The notes under the pieces are model-generated. The model did not search any database. It had not been told where the DNA came from and saw nothing but the letters and a program-made list of their open reading frames with translations. From the NCBI RefSeq assembly GCF_039533685.1, contig NZ_BAAATZ010000009.1, positions 248,001 through 312,000 on the forward strand: a stretch of DNA of 64,000 nt, read 5' to 3'. How positions within the stretch are numbered: the first letter of the stretch is position 1; the number at the start of each line of letters is the position of its first letter. Of this stretch, positions 42,000 to 50,400 are shown piece by piece. The DNA is from Actinocorallia aurantiaca (GTDB lineage Bacteria; Actinomycetota; Actinomycetes; Streptosporangiales; Streptosporangiaceae). The position numbers and the translations under genes are program-made.

Positions 42000-42054
42000 A
42001 CAGACGGCCGAGGCGGGGCGGAAGGTCCGGCGGAGCGGCCGGGGGAAAGCCGAA

Positions 42055-42084
42055 GACCCGGATCGCCTTGACGGCGACCGGGTC
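42055..42084. terminator. bidirectional terminator between the EACC1-like gene and rpmB
   Basis: GACCCGG plus TCGCC (42055-42067) pair with GGCGA plus CCGGGTC (42073-42084), with one bulged A. It lies between two convergent genes, 55 bp after the first and 23 bp after rpmB. Confidence 0.75.
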
Positions 42085-42106
42085 TCCTGAAGTGCGGCCA
42101 GGCGTC

Positions 42107-42304
42107 CTAGCGGGCCAGGGGGCGCTGGATCTTGCCGGCCTTGAGGCAGGACGTGCAGACGTTCACGCGCTTGGTGGTGCCGCTGATGACCGCGCGGACA
42201 CGCTGGATGTTGGGGTTCCAGCGGCGCGGGGTGCGACGGTGCGAGTGGGACACGCTCATACCGAAGCCGGGGCCCTTGCCGCACACTTCGCAGTTGGCAG
42301 CCAC
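42107..42304 (-). CDS. rpmB: ribosomal protein L28
   Basis: A 65-residue large-subunit protein: MAANCEVCGKGPGFGMSVSHSHRRTPRRWNPNIQRVR ... SGTTKRVNVCTSCLKAGKI. The CEVC and CTSC pairs make it the zinc-binding (C+) form, which is normally the housekeeping one under zinc sufficiency. The start is GTG 42304, confirmed by the conserved MAANC beginning. It is divergent from the DAK2 gene, as in other actinomycetes. Confidence 0.95.
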   Translation of the reverse strand: MAANCEVCGKGPGFGMSVSHSHRRTPRRWNPNIQRVRAVISGTTKRVNVCTSCLKAGKIQRPLAR

Positions 42305-42557
42305 GGTAACTCCAAACAGTCGAGAACTGGGACGACCCGGAGCACGTGGGCCGCGGGCGTTCTGAAAATACAAGGAAAAGGTCCCCACGCAGGGGACGCC
42401 CCAACAGGTTAACCGACCGAGCCCGCTGAGGCGAATCGGGACGGCGGACCGCGGGGGACTCGCGCGCCGGGAGCGGAAGACCGGCCGGAACTCGTGCGTC
42501 TCGTGACGAACGAGACGCCCATGGTCGGAATACGCTCTGAAGCGGTAGGGAGGTGCG

Positions 42558-44141
42558 GTGCTCGACATTCTGGACGCGCCGGCGGTACGGCGGTGGGCGC
42601 TGCTGGCCGCGGAGGCGCTGGGGCGGACCCGGCGGGAGATCGACACGCTGAACGTCTTCCCCGTGCCCGACGGAGACACCGGCACCAACCTGCACCTGAC
42701 CCTCCTGGCGGCGGCCGAGAGCGTGGCGGGGCTGCCGGAGGAGGCGCCGCTGGCCGAGGTGTGGCTGGCGCTGAGCCGGGGCGCGCTGATGGGCGCGCGC
42801 GGCAACTCGGGAGTGATCGTCAGCCAGATCCTGCGCAGCCTCGCGGAGATCCTGGGTTCCGGGGGCAGGCCGGACGGCCCCCTGCTGGAGGAGGCGCTGG
42901 CGTACGCGACGGAGCTGGCCAGGGCGGCGGTGGCGCACCCGGTGGAGGGCACCATCCTCACCGTCCTGCGGGCCGCCTCGGAGGCGGCGGGCGGCACGAG
43001 CGCGGCCGAGGTCGCCAGGTCGGCGGCGCGCGGGGCGCGCCGGGCGTTGCGGGAGACGACGGGCCAGCTGGACGTGCTGGCCGAGCGCGGCGTGGTGGAC
43101 GCGGGCGCGGCCGGGTTGTGCGTGCTGCTGGACGCGCTCGCCGCGGTGGTGACGGAGGAGTATCCCGAGCGCTATGAGATCCCTGCACGGGACGAGACCA
43201 AGTACCCGAAGAACGCCGTCATCGCGTACCCGCAGGAGAAGGACTTCGGGTACGAGGTCATCTACCTGCTGGAGACCGAGGACGAGCGCATCCCCGAGCT
43301 GCGCGCGGCCCTGGACGTCCTCGGGGACTCGCTGGTCGTGGTCGGCGGCGACGGGCTGTGGAACGTCCACGTCCACGTGGACGACGCGGGCGCCGCGATC
43401 GAGGCGGGCCTGGAGGCGGGCCGCGCCTACCGCATCCGGGTGACCCACCTGGGCACCGCTCCGGCGCCGCGGGCCCCGCACACCGGCAGGGGGGTGGTGG
43501 CCGTGACCGCGGCGGACGGGCTGGCCGCCCTGTTCGAGGAGGCCGGCGCGGCGGTGGTGCGGCGCCCGTCGGGGGGCATGCCGCAGCTGGCCGTGCTGGT
43601 GGAGGCGATCCTGCTGGCGGGCGACGAGGTGGCGGTGCTGCCGAACGAGCCGGAGGTGCTGGCGCTGGCGGAGGCGGCGGCGGCCCGGGCCCGCGACAGC
43701 GGCGTCAAGATCGCGGTGATCCCCACGGAGGCGTCGGTGCAGGGGCTGGCCGCGCTGGCCGTGCACGATCCGCTGCGCCACTTCGACGAGGACGTGATCG
43801 AGATGGCCGGAACCGCCCGCGCCACCCGGTTCGGCAGCCTCCAGGTGGCCGCGGAGGAGGCGATGACCAGCGCCGGCATCTGCCAGCCCGGCGACGTGCT
43901 GGGACTGCTGGAGGGCGACGTGGTGGTGATCGGCTCCGCCCCCGGCGGGGTCACCCGGGACCTGCTGCACCGCATGCTCTCGGGCGGCGGGGAGCTGGTG
44001 ACGATGATCACCGGGGTGGACGTGCCGCCCGGCCTCGTCGCCGAGGTGGAGGAGGAGCTGCACGCCCGGCGGCCCGACGTGGAGCTGACCGTCTACGACG
44101 GCGGCCAGGTCCTTTACCCGGTCCTGCTCGGGGTGGAGTGA
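42558..44141 (+). CDS. DAK2-domain fatty-acid-kinase-like protein
   Basis: A 527-residue protein of the FakA/YloV type. The N-terminal DAK2 phosphatase/kinase domain (about 10-200) has TLNVFPVPDGDTGTNLHLTL (Mg/ADP Asp cluster) and SRGALMGARGNSGVIVSQILR. The middle domain (GYEVIYLLE) and C-terminal domain (FAK-type, MTSAGICQPGDVLGLLEGDVVVIG) follow. In Firmicutes this subunit phosphorylates fatty acids bound to FakB. A FakB partner is not in this window. GTG 42558 is preceded by GGGAGG. It stands between rpmB and recG as in streptomycetes. Confidence 0.88.
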   Translation: MLDILDAPAVRRWALLAAEALGRTRREIDTLNVFPVPDGDTGTNLHLTLLAAAESVAGLPEEAPLAEVWLALSRGALMGARGNSGVIVSQILRSLAEILGSGGRPDGPLLEEALAYATELARAAVAHPVEGTILTVLRAASEAAGGTSAAEVARSAARGARRALRETTGQLDVLAERGVVDAGAAGLCVLLDALAAVVTEEYPERYEIPARDETKYPKNAVIAYPQEKDFGYEVIYLLETEDERIPELRAALDVLGDSLVVVGGDGLWNVHVHVDDAGAAIEAGLEAGRAYRIRVTHLGTAPAPRAPHTGRGVVAVTAADGLAALFEEAGAAVVRRPSGGMPQLAVLVEAILLAGDEVAVLPNEPEVLALAEAAAARARDSGVKIAVIPTEASVQGLAALAVHDPLRHFDEDVIEMAGTARATRFGSLQVAAEEAMTSAGICQPGDVLGLLEGDVVVIGSAPGGVTRDLLHRMLSGGGELVTMITGVDVPPGLVAEVEEELHARRPDVELTVYDGGQVLYPVLLGVE

Positions 44142-44160
44142 TCCGGGCGCGGACATGAGA

Positions 44161-44216
44161 GGACCCCGGCGGGGTGAGCCTCAGGGGGATGAGACAGGTT
44201 CACCGTTCCGGGGTCC
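44161..44216. terminator. two-level hairpin between convergent genes
   Basis: GGACCCCGG (44161-44169) pairs perfectly with CCGGGGTCC (44208-44216). Inside it, GGTGA (44173-44177) can pair with TCACC (44200-44204). Located between the DAK2 stop and the stop of the minus-strand small gene, it probably terminates both. Confidence 0.7.
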
Positions 44217-44237
44217 GGGTCCAGCGGGGGCGCGGGG

Positions 44238-44510
44238 TCAGTTCACGACCGCGGTGCGCGCTCCCAGCATGCGGCAGATGCCCGCGACGGCGGCGTCGAC
44301 GTTGCTCGCGGCCGCCAGCAGGTCGCCCCAGGACCACCAGAGGGCCTGGTCCTCGAGGAACACGTGCTCGGCGGAGCCGGGGACGCCGGGGTTGCTGACG
44401 TGGAGCGCGGGCGGACGGCCGATGGGCTGGTCCAGCCGGGCGCGCAGTCCGTGTGCGGTCAGCCGGTCGGCGAGGTCCCGCAGGCAGTCGGTGTAGGTCA
44501 GGGTGACCAT
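44238..44510 (-). CDS. small actinobacterial protein of unknown function
   Basis: A 90-residue protein from ATG 44510 with GGAG 7-10 nt upstream; an ATG at 44528 lacks a ribosome site. MVTLTYTDCLRDLADRLTAHGLRARLDQPIGRPPALHVSNPGV ... WWSWGDLLAAASNVDAAVAGICRMLGA looks like a small alpha/beta fold. Similar small proteins are common near regulators in Streptosporangiales, but I know no function. Base composition matches its neighbours. Confidence 0.65.
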   Translation of the reverse strand: MVTLTYTDCLRDLADRLTAHGLRARLDQPIGRPPALHVSNPGVPGSAEHVFLEDQALWWSWGDLLAAASNVDAAVAGICRMLGARTAVVN

Positions 44511-44651
44511 GAACGATCTCCACTTCATTGTGGGGGGTTTCTTGTCACTTACTTAAGGATTGCCCGGTTTTACCGAAATAAGCAAGTGGGATCAGTGATC
44601 TTTACCATTGTGCCCGGTTGCGTGAGGGTCTGATGGGGTTATCCCCAGGGG

Positions 44652-44697
44652 GTCCCGGGCCTCGGCCGTGAGCCTCCTCACGGCCGAGGCCCGGGAC
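44652..44697. other. perfect 21-bp inverted repeat with CCTC loop upstream of recG
   Basis: The arms 44652-44672 and 44677-44697 are exactly complementary over 21 bp, with only a 4-nt loop (CCTC). The structure lies about 35 bp before the recG start and some 140 bp upstream of the divergent small gene. No plus-strand gene ends nearby, so it is not an ordinary terminator. It may insulate recG from read-through or act in its promoter. Confidence 0.85.
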
Positions 44698-44731
44698 GCG
44701 GATGTCGGCGGCATCGGCTGTAATGGGGCTC

Positions 44732-46951
44732 GTGGTGAATCTCAGCGGAGACCTGCGAAGCGCGATCGGGGACAAGACCGCCAAGATCCTCACGGCCAAG
44801 TGGGAGATGCGCACCGTGGGGGACCTGCTGCGGCATTACCCCCGCCGGTACGTCAGGCACGGCGAGCTGACCGACCTCGCCTCGCTCGCCGAGGGCGAGG
44901 ACGTGACGATCGTCGGCAGGGTGGTGCGGCGCGAGCTGCGCAAGCTCCAGCGCAAGCCGTACCAGGTGTTCGAGGTCACGGTGCAGGACGGCGCCGGCGA
45001 CACGCTCAAGCTGAGCTTCTTCGGCACCGGCGTCTACCGCGCGGACAAGGAGCTCCAGCAGGGCATCCTGGCGATGATCGCGGGGAAGGTCGGGTACTTC
45101 CGGGGCAGGATCCAGCTCAACCACCCCGACTTCGAGGTGATCCCCGGGCTCGCCTCCACCGAGACGGTCGAGGAGTACGCCACCAAGCCGATCCCGCTGT
45201 ACCCGGCGACCAAGGAGCTCGCCTCCTGGAAGATCAAGAGCGCGGTCGACCTCGTCCTCGGCCCCGGCCTCGAGGTTCCGGACCCGATGCCGCCCGAACT
45301 GCTGGCCCGGCACCGGCTGATCTCGCTGACCGACGCGCTGGAGCGCATCCACCGGCCCAAGGACGACGACGAGCTGAACGCGGCGCGGCGCCGCCTGAAG
45401 TGGGACGAGGCCTTCTACGTCCAGCTCGCGCTGGCCCAGCGCAGGCACGCGGCCGCCGCGCTGCCCGCCGCGCCCCGACCGGCCCGTCCGGGCGGGCTGC
45501 TGGAGGCGTTCGACGCGTCCCTGCCCTTCACCCTCACCGAGGGCCAGCTCGCCGTGGGCGAGGAGATCTCCGCCGACCTCGCCGGCTCCCACCCCATGCA
45601 CCGGCTGCTGCAGGGCGACGTGGGCGCGGGAAAGACGATCGTGGCGCTGCGGGCGATGCTGCAGGTCGTCGACGGCGGCGGCCAGGCGGCGCTGCTCGCC
45701 CCCACCGAGGTGCTGGCCCAGCAGCACCACCGCTCGATCACCGCTCTGCTGGGGCCGCTGGCCGAGGCCGGGCGGCTGGGCGGCGCGGAGCACGCCACCC
45801 GGGTGGCGCTGCTCACCGGCTCCCAGGGGGCCAAGGTCAAGCGGGCCGCGCTGCTGGAGGCCGCCTCCGGCGAGGCCGGCATCGTGGTGGGCACGCACGC
45901 GCTGATCCAGGAGCACGTGCAGTTCGCCGACCTCGGCCTCATCGTGGTGGACGAGCAGCACCGCTTCGGCGTCGAGCAGCGCGACGCGCTGCGCGAGAAG
46001 GTCGCCGGGGGGCGTCCGCACGTGCTCGTCATGACCGCCACGCCCATCCCGCGCACGGTCGCCATGACGGTGTTCGGCGACCTGGACACCTCGGTGCTGC
46101 GCCAGCTGCCCGCCGGACGGGCCCCGATCGCCACCCACGTCGTCCCGGCGGAGCGGCCCGCCTACCTGAAGCGGGCCTGGGAGCGCATCCGCGAGGAGGC
46201 CGCGAAGGGGCGGCAGGCCTACATCGTGTGCCCCCGCATCGGCGAGGGCGACACGGGGGAGGCCGTCTCCTCGGCCGCTCCAGCCGCTCCGGCGGACCCG
46301 GCGGACTCCGGGGAGCCGGCGGGGCAGGAGGGCGCGCGGCCGCCGCTGGCCGTCCTGGACCTCCTGCCGATGCTGGAGGGTGAGCTGCTGGCGGGCCTGC
46401 GCGTCGGCGTCCTGCACGGGCGGCTGCACCCCGACGAGAAGGACGCGGTGATGCGCCGGTTCGCCGCGGGGGAGCTGGACGTCCTGCTGGCCACCACGGT
46501 GATCGAGGTGGGCGTGGACGTGCCGAACGCCACCGTGATGATGATCATGGACGCGGACAGGTTCGGCGTCTCCCAGCTGCACCAGCTGCGCGGCCGGGTC
46601 GGCCGGGGGAGCCTGCCGGGACTGTGCCTGCTGGTCACCGACACCCCGCCCGACAGCGGGTCCAGGGAGCGGCTCGACGCGGTGGCCGCCACCACCGACG
46701 GCTTCGAGCTCTCCCGCCTGGACCTGGAGCAGCGCCGCGAGGGCGACATCCTGGGCGCCGCGCAGTCGGGCCGCCGCTCCTCCCTGCGCCTGCTCACCCT
46801 GCTGCGCGACGAACGCCTCATCGCCCGCGCCCGCGAGGAGGCCGCCGCCCTGGTCGCCGCGGACCCCGACCTGTCCGGCCACGCCTCCCTGGCCGCGGGG
46901 CTGGCCGAGCTCCTCGACGAGGACCGCGTGGAGTACCTGGAGAAGGCCTGA
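44732..46951 (+). CDS. recG: ATP-dependent DNA helicase RecG
   Basis: A 739-residue branch-migration helicase for stalled forks and Holliday junctions. The wedge/OB domain (about 20-170: TVGDLLRHYPRRYVRHGELTDL, GYFRGRIQLNHPDFEV) precedes the helicase core. Core motifs are Walker A GDVGAGKT, motif II DEQH in LIVVDEQHRFGVEQRD, MTATPIPRT and the C-terminal TTVIEVGVDVPNATVMMIMDADRFGVSQLHQLRGRVGRG. I use GTG 44732 because TGTAAT (44719-44724) ends 7 nt upstream and fits a leaderless mRNA. ATG 44702 and 44723 are in frame. The linker around 520-545 is an Ala/Pro-rich insert. Confidence 0.95.
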   Translation: MVNLSGDLRSAIGDKTAKILTAKWEMRTVGDLLRHYPRRYVRHGELTDLASLAEGEDVTIVGRVVRRELRKLQRKPYQVFEVTVQDGAGDTLKLSFFGTGVYRADKELQQGILAMIAGKVGYFRGRIQLNHPDFEVIPGLASTETVEEYATKPIPLYPATKELASWKIKSAVDLVLGPGLEVPDPMPPELLARHRLISLTDALERIHRPKDDDELNAARRRLKWDEAFYVQLALAQRRHAAAALPAAPRPARPGGLLEAFDASLPFTLTEGQLAVGEEISADLAGSHPMHRLLQGDVGAGKTIVALRAMLQVVDGGGQAALLAPTEVLAQQHHRSITALLGPLAEAGRLGGAEHATRVALLTGSQGAKVKRAALLEAASGEAGIVVGTHALIQEHVQFADLGLIVVDEQHRFGVEQRDALREKVAGGRPHVLVMTATPIPRTVAMTVFGDLDTSVLRQLPAGRAPIATHVVPAERPAYLKRAWERIREEAAKGRQAYIVCPRIGEGDTGEAVSSAAPAAPADPADSGEPAGQEGARPPLAVLDLLPMLEGELLAGLRVGVLHGRLHPDEKDAVMRRFAAGELDVLLATTVIEVGVDVPNATVMMIMDADRFGVSQLHQLRGRVGRGSLPGLCLLVTDTPPDSGSRERLDAVAATTDGFELSRLDLEQRREGDILGAAQSGRRSSLRLLTLLRDERLIARAREEAAALVAADPDLSGHASLAAGLAELLDEDRVEYLEKA

Positions 46952-47005
46952 GATTCCCTACTAACCCTATTGACTTTGTAGGTAAACAGGGCGAGCATCG
47001 TCCCC

Positions 47006-47080
47006 ATGTCCGGTCTCCTGACCCGAAGCCTGCACGTCGACCTGCGCCGCCAGGCCAGCGCCCTGTGTCGCCGCGCCTGA
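47006..47080 (+). CDS. 24-residue cysteine-type leader peptide (attenuator)
   Basis: An ATG-started 24-residue frame ending in a TGA at 47078-47080. It contains TRSLHVDLRRQASALCRRA, the pattern RxHVDLxRxASAxC found in short leader peptides that precede sulfur-assimilation and cysteine genes in actinomycetes. The Cys codon (TGT) is at residue 21, near the end, as expected for translation-dependent attenuation. A promoter-like patch (CTATTGACTTTGTAGG) lies about 40 bp upstream. The next gene is a HEAT-repeat protein 66 bp downstream. Regulation by cysteine is inferred from the family. Confidence 0.75.
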   Translation: MSGLLTRSLHVDLRRQASALCRRA

Positions 47081-47146
47081 GCCCCCCGGCCCGCGCCGGA
47101 GAGGGCACACGGCCCCGGTGACCCCAGGACTACGGGAGAAGAACCC

Positions 47147-48046
47147 ATGACCGCTCGGATCGAGACCGGCTCCACCGAACCGGCACAGACCGAACCGACC
47201 CTGATCGACGACTACCTCCGGGACCCCGACCCCCGCATCCGCCGGGCGGCGGTCGAACTGGTCGGCCAGACCCTCCCGCCCGGCGCGGGCGACGCCCTGG
47301 CCTGGGCGCTGGCCGACGAGGACGCCGAGGTCCGCGCCACCGCCGCGGAACTGCTCTCCCTCACCCGCCCCCGCGTCGGCGAGGACGGGCTCGACGCCCT
47401 CCGCCTGGCCGCCGCCGGAGGCCGCGACGCGCTGGTCCGCCGGGCCGCCGCCGACCAGCTGGACTCCCTGGCGGAGGCCGCGCGCACGCTCTACGCCCAG
47501 GGCCTGGCCGACGGCGAGCCGCAGGTCAGGGCCCAGGCCGTCCTGTCCCTGATCGTGCTGCGCTCCGCCGACGGAGTCCGGGACGCGGCCGACGACCCCG
47601 CGCGCGAGGTGCGCGTGGCCGTCGCCGAAGGGCTGGCCCGGCTGGGCTCCGCCGACGGGCTGGAGCACCTGCTGGCCGACCACGACCCGGTGGTCCGGCT
47701 GGCCGCCCTGGACGCCGCGGCCTCCCTGGGCCTGCCCGCCGTCCTGGTGCCGCGGGCGGCCCTGTCCCTGACCCACGCCGGCTGGCAGGTGCGCGAACGC
47801 GCCGTGCGGACCCTGGCCGCCTCCTCCGCCGAACAGGCGGTCGGCCACCTGGCCAGGGCGCTGCGCGACCCCGTCGTCGACGTGCGCCGTTCCGCCGTCC
47901 GGGCGCTGGAGCACTGGGCGGACCGCCACCCCCGGGCCCTGGCGGCCCTGACCGAGGCCCTCTCCGACTCCGACCCGGGCGTCCGCACCCAGGCCCGCTG
48001 GAGCCTCTCCCGCACCCGGGGCGAGACCCGGCTGAGAACCGCCTGA
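47147..48046 (+). CDS. HEAT-repeat protein
   Basis: A 299-residue helical solenoid with about seven HEAT repeats, each of the type DPDPRIRRAAVELVGQ ... GDALAWALADEDAEVRATAAELLS. No catalytic motif, signal peptide or membrane segment is present. Such proteins often bind other proteins or serve as lyase-like assembly factors. GGGAG lies 9-13 nt before ATG. A cysteine-type leader peptide precedes it, so I infer a link to sulfur or cysteine status. It stands between recG and rsmD, where other actinomycetes usually have no such gene. Confidence 0.85.
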   Translation: MTARIETGSTEPAQTEPTLIDDYLRDPDPRIRRAAVELVGQTLPPGAGDALAWALADEDAEVRATAAELLSLTRPRVGEDGLDALRLAAAGGRDALVRRAAADQLDSLAEAARTLYAQGLADGEPQVRAQAVLSLIVLRSADGVRDAADDPAREVRVAVAEGLARLGSADGLEHLLADHDPVVRLAALDAAASLGLPAVLVPRAALSLTHAGWQVRERAVRTLAASSAEQAVGHLARALRDPVVDVRRSAVRALEHWADRHPRALAALTEALSDSDPGVRTQARWSLSRTRGETRLRTA

Positions 48047-48130
48047 CCGCTCCCCCCGATCCCGGCACGGCCCCGCCCCTCCTCCGCGGCGCGGGACCGT
48101 GCCGAACCCGTGCCGGGGGAGAATGAGGGC

Positions 48131-48691
48131 ATGACACGGGTGATCGCCGGGGTGGCGCGGGGCAGAAGGCTGGCGGTGCTGGAGGGGCGGGACACCCGGC
48201 CCACCGCGGACCGGGCGAGGGAGGGGCTCTTCTCGACCGTGGGGGCGCTCCTGGGCTCCCTGGAGGGGATCCGGGCGGTCGACCTCTTCGCCGGATCAGG
48301 GGCCGTGGGCCTGGAGTCCCTCTCGCGGGGCGCGGCGCACGCGCTGATGGTGGAGGCGAACCCCAAGGCGGGCCGGGTGATCCGGGAGAACATCCGGACG
48401 CTGGGGCTGCCGGGGGCGGAACTCGTCGTCGACAGGGTCGAACGGGTCCTGGCCCGGCGGCCGGAGGAGCCCTACGACTTCGTGTTCGCCGACCCGCCCT
48501 ACGCGGTGGCGGACGAGGACGTCGTCGCGCTCCTGGAGGCGCTCAGGGACAACGGGTGGCTGGCGCCGGACGCGCTGATCGCGGTGGAGAGGGCGAGTCG
48601 CGGAAGGGCTCTGGAGTGGCCCGAGGGGTATGAGGCGGAGAAGGACCGCAGGTACGGGGAGGCGACCTTCTACTACGGGTCACACGTGTGA
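48131..48691 (+). CDS. rsmD: 16S rRNA (guanine966-N2)-methyltransferase
   Basis: A 186-residue RsmD. MTRVIAGVARGRRLAVLEGRDTRPTADRAREGLFSTVG, the AdoMet motif VDLFAGSGAVGLESLSRGA and the catalytic DPPY in DFVFADPPYAVADEDVV are all present. It methylates G966 of 16S rRNA in the 30S subunit. ATG 48131 matches the family start; the open frame upstream is not conserved in character. coaD follows 66 bp later, the usual pairing. Confidence 0.95.
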   Translation: MTRVIAGVARGRRLAVLEGRDTRPTADRAREGLFSTVGALLGSLEGIRAVDLFAGSGAVGLESLSRGAAHALMVEANPKAGRVIRENIRTLGLPGAELVVDRVERVLARRPEEPYDFVFADPPYAVADEDVVALLEALRDNGWLAPDALIAVERASRGRALEWPEGYEAEKDRRYGEATFYYGSHV

Positions 48692-48757
48692 TGACCAGGG
48701 CGCTGCGAGGGGGAGTGAACACGATTTGGTACGGTCTCGCCGTTCAAGCCGAAGGGA

Positions 48758-49246
48758 ATGATCGTAGTGCGCCGTGTCGTCTGCCCGGGCTCCTTCGACC
48801 CGGTGACCAATGGCCATCTCGACATCATCAGCAGGGCCTCCCGCCTCTATGACGAGGTGGTGGTGATGGTGTCCATCAACCTGGCCAAGAAGAGCCTGTT
48901 CACGGTGGAGGAGCGGCTCGACCTGATCCGCGAGGTCACCAGGGACTACGGCAACGTGAAGGTCGACGCCTTCCGCGGGCTCACCGTCGACTACTGCAAG
49001 CAGCACGACATCCCCGTGATCGTGCGGGGGCTGCGGGCGGTCACCGACTACGACTACGAGCTGCAGATCGCGCAGATGAACCACCGCATGTCGGGGGTGG
49101 AGACCCTCTTCATGGCGACCAACCCGCTGTACGCCTTCCTCTCGTCGAGCCTGATGAAGGAGGTCGTCCAGTGGGGCGGAGACGTGACCGGCCTGGTCCC
49201 CGAGCTGGTGCACGACCGGCTGATCGAGAGACTCAAGGACGCCTGA
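48758..49246 (+). CDS. coaD: phosphopantetheine adenylyltransferase
   Basis: A 162-residue enzyme for the penultimate step of coenzyme A synthesis. CPGSFDPVTNGHLDIISRAS (9-28) holds the T/HxGH-type nucleotidyl motif. FRGLTVDYCK, VRGLRAVTDYDYELQIAQMNHRM and the C-terminal LSSSLMKEVVQWGGDVTGLVP are canonical. Hexameric cytosolic enzyme. Upstream TACGGT at about 48730 may be the -10. Confidence 0.96.
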   Translation: MIVVRRVVCPGSFDPVTNGHLDIISRASRLYDEVVVMVSINLAKKSLFTVEERLDLIREVTRDYGNVKVDAFRGLTVDYCKQHDIPVIVRGLRAVTDYDYELQIAQMNHRMSGVETLFMATNPLYAFLSSSLMKEVVQWGGDVTGLVPELVHDRLIERLKDA

Positions 49247-49420
49247 GCGGGCCCGCGCCCGCCGGACCCGCCTCGAATCACGGCGTGCAGGTTGGGGTAG
49301 CCTCCAGGCTTCGGTATCCTTGGTGGTCGGCCATGCCTGACGTGGCGATCCAACCGTGCACGATGCTCACCCGACGGTCCGTCCTCCGGTCGGCCGGAAG
49401 GTGGGACCGAAGGGGGAACC

Positions 49421-49981
49421 CTGTCCAGTCTTGATCCCAAGGCCCCGCTCGTCCTCGACATGAGAACGCTGGGCCGCCGTCCGGGATCGATGAAGGAACA
49501 GCGGCTCACCGCTCCGGCACCAGAGGGTCTAGGCGTCGAGATGGTCGGCGTTCCCAAGGACGCCGAACTCGAGCTGGACCTGCGGTTCGAATCGGTGATG
49601 GAGGGCGTGCTCGTCTCGGGCACGGCGCTCTTGCCCATCGAGGGGGAGTGCGCACGCTGCCTGGACGAGATCTCCTTCACCATGGAGGTCGAGTTCCAGG
49701 AACTCTTCGTCTACGACGACACCCGCTCCGCGGCGGGTGCCGACGAAGACGAACGCCGTCTGGAGGGAGATCTCCTCGATCTCGAGCCGGTGCTCAGGGA
49801 CGCGGTGGTGCTCGCACTGCCGTTGTCCCCCCTGTGCCAGGACGATTGTCCCGGCCTCTGCGCGGAGTGCGGTGAACGGCTGGCCGATGTCGGTCCCGAT
49901 CATTCACACGACGTCGCCGACCCCCGGTGGGCGGCACTGCAGGGCCTTGTCGAAACACGAGAAGAAAGCCAGGAGGGCTGA
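49421..49981 (+). CDS. yceD: YceD-family (DUF177) protein, likely CTG start
   Basis: A 186-residue protein with two CxxC-like pairs (CARCLDE at about 69-75; CQDDCPGLCAECGERL near the end). It always precedes rpmF and is implicated in 23S rRNA/ribosome homeostasis. The conserved beginning LDPKAPLVLDMRTLGRRPGSM continues upstream of the first ATG (49460). In that frame the only plausible initiation codon is CTG 49421, with AGGGGG four nt upstream and no ATG, GTG or TTG. ATG 49460 would give 173 residues but lose conserved sequence. rpmF starts 3 nt after the stop. Confidence 0.85.
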   Translation: MSSLDPKAPLVLDMRTLGRRPGSMKEQRLTAPAPEGLGVEMVGVPKDAELELDLRFESVMEGVLVSGTALLPIEGECARCLDEISFTMEVEFQELFVYDDTRSAAGADEDERRLEGDLLDLEPVLRDAVVLALPLSPLCQDDCPGLCAECGERLADVGPDHSHDVADPRWAALQGLVETREESQEG

Positions 49982-49984
49982 CAA

Positions 49985-50161
49985 GTGGCCGTCCCGAAGC
50001 GGAAGAAATCCCGCAGCAACACCCGGCACCGCCGGTCGCAGTGGAAGGCGCCGCGCATTGCTCTGGTGGAGTGCCCGCAGTGCCGCGACCAGAAGCTGCC
50101 CCACATCGCGTGCGGCACCTGCGGTACCTACAACAAGCGCCAGGTCGTCGAGACGGCCTGA
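49985..50161 (+). CDS. rpmF: ribosomal protein L32
   Basis: A 58-residue large-subunit protein starting at GTG: MAVPKRKKSRSNTRHRRSQWKAP ... LVECPQCRDQKLPHIACGTCGTYNKRQVV. CPQC and CGTC make it the zinc-ribbon form. Its start lies 3 nt after yceD, so the pair is surely one transcript and probably coupled. A strong hairpin follows. Confidence 0.96.
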   Translation: MAVPKRKKSRSNTRHRRSQWKAPRIALVECPQCRDQKLPHIACGTCGTYNKRQVVETA

Positions 50162-50180
50162 ACCGCCTGAGAAGAGTGAC

Positions 50181-50225
50181 CCGGGGGTCGGTTCCGTGCG
50201 CCGCACGGTCCGCCCCCCGGTTTCT
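50181..50225 (+). terminator. terminator after rpmF
   Basis: CCGGGGG (50181-50187) pairs with CCCCCGG (50214-50220). Inner stems CGG/CCG and CCGTGC/GCACGG extend it, and TTTCTT follows. It separates yceD-rpmF from rnc, which has its own 175-bp upstream region. Confidence 0.85.
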
Positions 50226-50400
50226 TGGAGGGCGGACCAGGAGAACCCGAGGCCGTGGTGCACGCCGGATCCCGTGGAGATCACCGCGGGTTCCGCCCGG
50301 CGCGCACCTCGTCTTCTGGGATCCGGGCAACCGGCGCCGCGGACGTCCGTCCGCGAGGTCGGCGCCCTCCTTCGTGAGCCCGTCACGCGAGGAGTGAGAC

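Noticed and set aside
49171..49434. Open frame ending in MLTRRSVLRSAGRW between coaD and yceD
   Set aside because: Starts inside coaD, overlaps the yceD start and has no domain; a DivIVA-like gene sometimes found here is absent.
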